Shown here: positions 19,101 through 24,210 of the stretch, piece by piece
How positions within the stretch are numbered: position 1 is the stretch's first letter
Layout of the letters: every line of letters begins with the position of its first letter
NCBI GenBank assembly: GCA_036897485.1
Contig: JAYMTF010001327.1
Location: forward strand, 1 to 24,210
Length of the DNA: 24,210 nucleotides
From: Pelargonium nanum
Lineage: Eukaryota > Streptophyta > Magnoliopsida > Geraniales > Geraniaceae
Direction of reading: 5' to 3'
The notes under the pieces: model-generated
The model's database searches: none
Seen by the model: only the letters and a program-made list of their open reading frames with translations
What the model was told of the DNA's origin: nothing
Made by a program: the position numbers and the translations under genes

Positions 19101-22100
19101 TGGTGGGCAACAAAAAGTGGAGAGTATTGTAGTGAAGGCAAGACAAGACATTGACAGTAACATTCAAAACTTTCAAATTTGTTGAATCAGAAATTATCCT
19201 TTGTTTATCATAACTAGAAATAGGTCATTGCCAATTTTGAAGATATGGTAAGGCACGAATGTTTCACACAAATTTTAAGAAAATAGTTGAAAAATTAATG
19301 TATATTTTATTAAGAACTTTGATTCTCCAATTAGCATTTTCATGAAAATAATAAGTAAATATGGATATTGCCTTCACTGCGAGATTTAGAGGAGAGATGG
19401 TAGTAAGAAAGAAGACAATGACAATAGTAGAGTCTAATTTGTATCCACAGTTCTGGCCTTCTGGGGGTTAACAAAGAGAAGGTTCAGGTTGGGACAAAGT
19501 AAATCAAGTCAAATGTCTAAGGTGTATTTAACACTTTTCTTTATTTAAAATGATTGCTGCTCTTGCTAAGTGGGTTCGTTTACACATTTTTATCAACTTT
19601 TATCAATATACTTCGGCAACATAGCACACTAACAAGTTGGAAAATCAATCATAATACAACATCCCCGCGATTCAACCAGTTTGATAGCTTCTGCGTCCCA
19701 AGATTAAAATTGCCACTTGATAAAAACTTCACTAGACATGAAGCAAGTTTCACCATTAAGAGGACTAGAAATGACATTGTTAAGATTAGACATTTAGACC
19801 ATCTAAACACAAATGATGCAGCGAAGAATTGACAAGTGCAAGTGTCGGTACAAGTCAGAAAAAAGCCAAAAATGGAAATCATATAATCCAATAATAAATA
19901 CACCATGTTAAATTTTAATATTGAGCTACATATAAGAGCTTTGGGCATTATATGCAGCTCATTCTTTTCATTATTTTTCAATGTGGGACTTTATTTTCAC
20001 TTCATCCCTCCCTTCCCATGTGAGGCTCGCATCTCTTTTACCAATGGCTTGATTCGTGCATAATCAGAAGCCTTTAAAACCTACACTGATACCATGTTGA
20101 GTTTTTAATATTGGTCCACATATAAGGGTTTTGGACTTCTCATATTTTTTTCAATGTGGGGCTTTATTTTCACCGCTTCATCACTCCATAAGACACAAAC
20201 TTATTGGAATAATTCATGGACGAAGTCTAATATATCCCTCATATGATGTTAAGTACTGGACTATCTAACTCCAGAGTCCACATTCACATATCCCCCACCA
20301 GTAAGATGGGTTGTGTAATACTAATAGGATTCAATGTTATATCCAAAAAAGTACCCATTTACAACATCTCAAAAGAATTCTTAATTTCCTTTAAATTTGA
20401 TATTTGTTAGTTTTTCTAAACTTTTAGTATACCAGAAATAATATGGTATCAAAGGCATGCATGAGAAGCAATAAAAAAAACAAGGTATTTTCTAGATAGA
20501 CCTGAAATATGAAGCATGAGAATCAGAAAAACACTAACCTTCTAAGGGGCCATAGAAAACGCTGCGCTCATTGTAAATTGGATGCAAGGATACCAAAGCG
20601 GGAACCTTGTCAAAATCATATGATAACATGAGATCCTCAGAAAAATCTTTTGCCACTGAAAACCATGCCCTTTTCTTATACTTTATGGCTATATTTGAAA
20701 TCACCGACTCATCCAAGCCAAAACCTATATATATAGGAAAGTATGCGCCAGCTGTTTCAACAAATTCATTGACTGCAGAGTCTGAATTAAGAACTGCTAC
20801 ATTAGGAGCAACAAACTTCTTGAGGTATCGAACAAGTAACTCTGCTTTCCTTGGTCCATAGTATTCTGTATGGACACCATGCACAAAGAGCATGAGGGTT
20901 GGATATGCACTGCATCCAAGAAAAATAAGTTAAATGGTTTGAGTAATGTTTCATTTAAATAAAGTATTGATTAATTTCATAGACACACGCTTGGTTGAGT
21001 GAAAGTAATTCATTAAACTCTAAAATCATGTAAGAAAACATAAAATTTATTTTGAAATATGAGATGGAAATGAAGCCAATAGAAACATACTCGACATCAT
21101 ATTTACGAGCAAGGCGAGTAAACTTGTCTGCATTTAGCTTCGCTATCACAATGGGCTCTTTCAGTTCAGCAAGCTTAGGAGCAGCCTGATCTAACTGCAG
21201 TTACAACAATTAAAGTTGTTATTCTTCTACCCAAATTACCATATTCCACAAGGAACTGAAAAAATGAATCATATAGAATGTTGAAAGGAATTTCAAAACT
21301 ACATAATTAGCATTTCAGTGCAAAGGACCATTTCAAACAAGCATCTTGCAATAGAAAATAAGACTAATTTAAGTGTTCACTAAAATGAAGGCAAAAGGGT
21401 AAGCCTTCAAGGAATAAAATATCCAAGAGAATGTGCATAGGCAACAACACCCTCAACATGCATGCCATTGCCGCCTATCAAACAAGTGATTATGATACTA
21501 AGGTGACAATAGTCCATGGTTGTTGGCATTTAATCAGTATGAATCGCACAGTTCATCCAGTTCAAAAAATTGGGCTTATCTAACGGTCGGAATACAAATC
21601 CTAATCTAGCACAGCAACCCCATCAATAAAAATTAGGCCTATGAATGAGTAAACTATTTTATATTATTTTCTTCACATAAACGCCCAATTAAATCAATTA
21701 TAATTAGATTCTACGAATATTAATATTTCAAATACGAATTGATTAGGATTTGGAGTATGAAGGGTCTATCATCTACGCAATTAAAACAAAGAAGGGAGGC
21801 AGAGGACATATTGATAAATTAATACATATGAAGGAACACAATTACAAATATCTTCCAAACTATATACATCTCAAAAAAAAAATTAAAAATGATGAACACT
21901 ACAATTCAGGATTCAAAAAATAGCTCTAACTATTCATGATATGAACCTTGATTCCACAACCAAGCTATAGGTCATTTGAGGCTGTTGTTAAATTTCCATT
22001 GGGTATTGTTTCCACCAATGACATTGCATGTCAAGTATCAGCTAGTAAAGGCAAAAAACACAAACAACAAAAAATGGTCTTCAGGCCTCACTCTTTAGTT

Positions 22101-23097
22101 TCGTGGTTCAAAATCTTAGGAAGGTTTGAGGTTTGAGTCTCTTAGAGGAGAGGGCTTTAAAATAGGCTAAAAAGGCTGTCTTTGCGGGTTTGTTTTGGAT
22201 TTGTTATGTTTCTTGGTCCTGAGTTTTCATTGCTTGGTTCCTGTTTGATTAAATACAATAAAGTTTACGGGGAAAAATGAACAAATTGATTCTGTTCTAT
22301 ATCGAAACAGATTATATGAAGAAAAATAAAGAATGGATGACATGTTACTTTATAGTGACTACAAAACGCAATGAAAAAAAAAGTGCTTCACTCTAAAAAA
22401 GCTCACCAGTTGGGGGTCTTATTAATTAACCCATAACCATCAAATTCTCAAACCCCATTTCAACCAATTAAAGATAAAAATTACAAATTTACAATCATGT
22501 AAGAACAGTAAATCCAAATTTCAGTCTGCAATCATCTCCATAAAAACCATAGATTGATTGCTATTTTTCTCTAAGAAACTAAGATAAACAAAACCAACCC
22601 ATTTACCAACACACCATGTAAAGCCTAATACATCACTGAAATCTAAGATTCTGATTGCTACCAAGAGAACACAAACACACCCAAAAAAAAATCGAAAATT
22701 TAGATCTCTCTCAGCTCAGCACCTTGATGGGTATAAATCAAAATCAAAACATACCCACAACCCAAAAATCTAAACCCAATACACGTAACTCATCAATCAT
22801 CGCAATTGACTCATATTCTCAAAAACCCAGAATCAACAAAGTAAAATGGGCGATAAAAATGAGAAAAAAAATCTGACAAAATCAGGAATTGGGTACCTGA
22901 GGAGCGAGGTGCTTGCAGTGACCGCACCAAGGGGCGTAGAAGTCAACGAGAATGTAATCGAAAGTGGAGATGGCGGATTCGAAGTTGGAATCATCGAGCT
23001 CCAGCACCTTCCCATCTATGGCGAACTCGGGCTTCGCTGAGACTGCGACTGGTATCACCAAACAGAGTATCGTTGAAACGACGACGTAGAAACGCAT
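16147..23097 (-). CDS. PDIL5-2: Membrane-anchored protein disulfide isomerase (PDIL5-2/PDI8-like), five exons
   Basis: Minus-strand exons are 23097-22897, 21194-21091, 20909-20539, 18058-17751 and 16458-16147. All borders are GT/AG and the phases are consistent (0, 2, 1, 0), giving 431 aa. The enzyme oxidises or isomerises disulfides in the ER. Residues 1-20 are a signal peptide ([17 protein letters not shown]). One catalytic thioredoxin domain follows, with [14 protein letters not shown] (active-site Cys58 and Cys61) and the cis-proline stretch DAYPTLM (Pro105). Two redox-inactive thioredoxin-like stretches follow (about 120-330, including [10 protein letters not shown] and RDLVFGYVG). A transmembrane helix ([15 protein letters not shown]) lies near residue 380. 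A short acidic and Ser-rich cytosolic tail ends GDKED. This domain order matches plant PDIL5-2. In Arabidopsis PDI8 the protein is a type I ER membrane thiol oxidase, so the same role is inferred. The -4 lysine of a KKXX retrieval signal is missing. Introns hold several mobile fragments. Confidence 0.93.
16555..17010. repeat. Three-copy tandem repeat (units about 138-168 bp)
   Basis: Copies start with GCTAAT at 16555, 16693 and 16861, each followed by ATGTGTATACT-like sequence. Shared later blocks include GGCACAAACCTTTGAGCCTCG and GGCGYGCCTTTAA. Unit lengths are 138, 168 and about 150 bp. The copies have diverged by substitutions and indels; copies 2 and 3 share a segment (AGGCGAAAGG, ACCATGTGCAAGGCACAA) missing from copy 1. 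The third copy breaks off where the SINE begins. The GAGCCTCGCC/GAGGCGCGCC words are common in plant transposon-derived repeats. Confidence 0.8.
17019..17210 (-). mobile_element. Au-like tRNA-derived SINE in intron 4
   Basis: On the minus strand it reads, in order: GCGCAATGGTTAGG (A-box side), a degenerate B-box region GAGGTTACACC, CTCCTTGCAAAAGTATGGG then TAAGGTTGTG, GACCC and TTTCCTGACCCCCC, and GGTGGGAGTACCCG. This succession is the body layout of plant Au SINEs. It is flanked by an exact 8-bp target duplication, ATGCACAT at 17011-17018 and 17211-17218. The element is in the same orientation as the host gene, the B box is eroded, and no T- or A-tail is preserved. Confidence 0.65.
18178..18407. 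mobile_element. MITE-like inverted-repeat element (230 bp)
   Basis: TAGAGCTGGCAAT at 18178-18190 recurs as its reverse complement at 18395-18407 with one mismatch in 13. The interior carries GGGTC and AACCC-rich words in opposite orientation (GTGTGGGTCAGGTTGGGC against CCCAACCCT-like strings), so the whole unit is partly self-complementary. If the outer TA is a target duplication, the form would resemble a Tc1/mariner-type MITE. This is uncertain. Confidence 0.55.
19902..20000 (+). repeat. Direct repeat copy 1 (CCATGTT...CAATGTGGG motif)
   Basis: It starts ACCATGTTAAATTTTAATATTG and includes ACATATAAGAGCTTTGG and TTTTTCAATGTGGGACTTTA (19974-19993). A second, diverged copy begins at 20091. 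Copies are about 190 bp apart. Confidence 0.7.
20091..20185 (+). repeat. Direct repeat copy 2 (CCATGTT...CAATGTGGG motif)
   Basis: It starts ACCATGTTGAGTTTTTAATA and includes ACATATAAGGGTTTTGGAC and TTTTTTCAATGTGGGGCTTT. It is the partner of 19902-20000. The block resembles the end of a short LTR or other plant repeat that has been tandemly copied; the family is not known to me. Confidence 0.7.
21195..22896 (-). other. PDI-like gene intron 1 (1.7 kb)
   Basis: Donor CAG|GTACCC at 22896 and acceptor CTGCAG before 21194. It is AT-rich. A GC-richer patch near 22080-22190 (AGGTTTGAGTCTCTTAGAG) has a faint B-box look, but no other SINE sign is present. Nothing else could be supported. Confidence 0.8.
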
Positions 23098-24210
23098 TTT
23101 TCTCGATCGTGTTTGGGGAGAATTATGATCTTCTTCTCCTTCGTGTTTGTCTGTGATGCTTTTGATGCGAATGAGGAGTTGGTATTGAGAAATTTTGGAG
23201 TTTTATTTGCATTTGGCTAAAATGGATCCACTTTTTTTTCATTTTTGTTTATGAGTAGTATTATTGTGTTTTTTTATTGTTCTTTGGGAAAAAAATTAAA
23301 GTTTTGAATAATTTGAATTTAGGTATGCTTTGATTACCAATAATATTTAAGTATCTCTTGAGTTTGATACAATTAGAAGCGGCAATTTCGGGATTTAGAT
23401 CGGGTTCTAGTCGTTTTGTTTGAGTTTAAGTTCATAAAGCTAATCCGAATCAGACCAAAAGAGCATCGGGTTCATTCGAATTTCATACTTCGTATTTTAC
23501 TTTTTAGGTATGAAATGGGAGAATTCATGTACATTTATCCAATTTGATTTAACATGAATATAATAAGACGAATCTGATCCGATTTGAACCAAAAGTTTGT
23601 CGGATCAGAACGCGTTATGTCAAATCAAATTTCAGGTGCTTGCGGATTCAAGTACGAATTGTTTTTTTATTTTTTGAAAGGTTCAAGTGCGAATTGTTAG
23701 CTTTAGTTACTACACATGTTCATGGAGTTACAAGAGTAAATGCACAACATTAACAAACTTCTTCTAAACTTTTCTCTAAATAGAAATCAATACATTTATT
23801 ATGGGAGAAAGCGAGTATTACTTTTTGGAGAAATTGTATCACATAGGAGTGTAAACGGGCCGATTGAGCTCACCTTGCTAAATATTTGGTTCATATTCGT
23901 TATAATCGAGTTCAAGTCAATGTTTACCCTCATTTAATAAATGAGTTGAGCTTTTTTGGACTCGATAGACTCGCAAGCCAGTTTATTAGTTATTTTTAAT
24001 TAATATATGTTATATTAAATATACTTTTACCTAAACACATTATATTTTATGTTTTCCTATCTATATCTTATTCTTTCTTTAAAATTTAAATAAAACATGT
24101 TATAATCTATTGTTTATAAATAAATTCTACATAGTTAAGCGGTCTGTATGCTCTGTGAGCATTTGGGTTTTTAGGGTTTTTTGAGTAAAAGGAATTAAAG
24201 GGGTCTCGGC
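23098..24210. other. Upstream region of the PDI-like gene, repeat-rich and without genes
   Basis: The first roughly 150 bp should contain the 5' leader and core promoter of the minus-strand PDI gene. A weak AT-rich CAAATAAAAC (minus strand) about 110 bp upstream of the ATG could be a TATA-like element. Beyond, 23390-23640 shows old repeat-like words (AATCAGACCAAAAG and GATTTGAACCAAAAG in direct order). From 23850 there is a recognisable dispersed plant repeat, GTGTAAACGGGCCGATTGAG followed by GAGTTGAGCTTTTTTGGACTCG. No ORF with family character was found. Confidence 0.45.
23848..24000 (+). repeat. Dispersed plant repeat (GTAAACGGGCC...GAGCTTTTTTGG type)
   Basis: The words GTGTAAACGGGCCGATTGAGC, AATAAATGAGTTGAGCTTTTTTGG and CTCGATAGACTCGCAAGCC occur in an order that I recognise as a common interspersed repeat of plant introns and intergenic DNA, here decayed. 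I cannot name the superfamily, and no termini were defined. Confidence 0.45.

Larger units (their letters stand above)
18059..20538 (-). other. PDI-like gene intron 3 (2.5 kb)
   Basis: Donor GTTAGT follows 20539 and acceptor AATCTGCAG precedes 18058. It contains a MITE-like unit (18178-18407) and a duplicated motif (19902 and 20091). The ORFs within it (for example 19554-19832 plus, 19649-19981 minus) have no family signature. The stretch 18780-18970 is rich in CCAAAACC words and may be old repeat debris. Confidence 0.8.

Noticed and set aside
22080..22250. Possible SINE fragment in PDI intron 1
   Set aside because: AGGTTTGAGTCTC is B-box-like, but ends and flanking duplications could not be found.

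Overview
The window is nuclear DNA from a flowering plant, most likely a eudicot. The signs are AT-rich introns with GT/AG borders, a P-class pentatricopeptide repeat (PPR) gene, a plant Lewis-type fucosyltransferase, a plant-type membrane-anchored protein disulfide isomerase, and plant retrotransposon debris (LINE, Ty3/gypsy, tRNA-derived SINEs, MITE-like units). No species can be named from the sequence. No prokaryotic feature, CRISPR array or canonical tRNA/rRNA gene was seen.

Layout. Positions 1 to about 6.7 kb are a transposon graveyard. A decayed plant LINE (plus strand, about 1-1740) is split by a SINE that landed in its reverse-transcriptase active-site motif. Next comes a badly deleted Ty3/gypsy element (minus strand, about 2171-4099), with terminal direct repeats and a terminal segment present in inverted orientation. 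About 2.6 kb of largely featureless sequence follows.

Positions 6736-23097 hold three real genes: (1) an intronless 609-aa PPR protein on the minus strand (6736-8565); (2) a three-exon alpha-1,4-fucosyltransferase (GT10, FUT13-like, 401 aa) on the plus strand (10507-15145) with a 3.3-kb first intron; (3) a five-exon PDIL5-2/PDI8-like protein disulfide isomerase (431 aa) on the minus strand (16147-23097). Reading frame is kept across every exon junction I inferred. The PPR and FUT genes are divergent and share about 1.9 kb of upstream DNA. FUT and PDI are convergent, with 1.0 kb between stop codons. The introns carry their own small elements: a diverged tandem duplication and a CT microsatellite in FUT intron 1; a three-copy minisatellite plus an Au-like SINE with a target-site duplication in PDI intron 4; and a MITE-like inverted-repeat unit and a duplicated motif in PDI intron 3.

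The three genes are not an operon and need not share a process. The PPR protein is predicted to act on organellar RNA. The fucosyltransferase would finish N-glycans in the late Golgi, and the PDI would oxidise or isomerise disulfides at the ER membrane, so the last two both belong to the secretory pathway. I found no convincing new biological system. The most notable points are the nested insertions, the rearranged LTR, the predicted RNA-recognition code of the PPR protein, and the altered C-terminal tail of the PDI.
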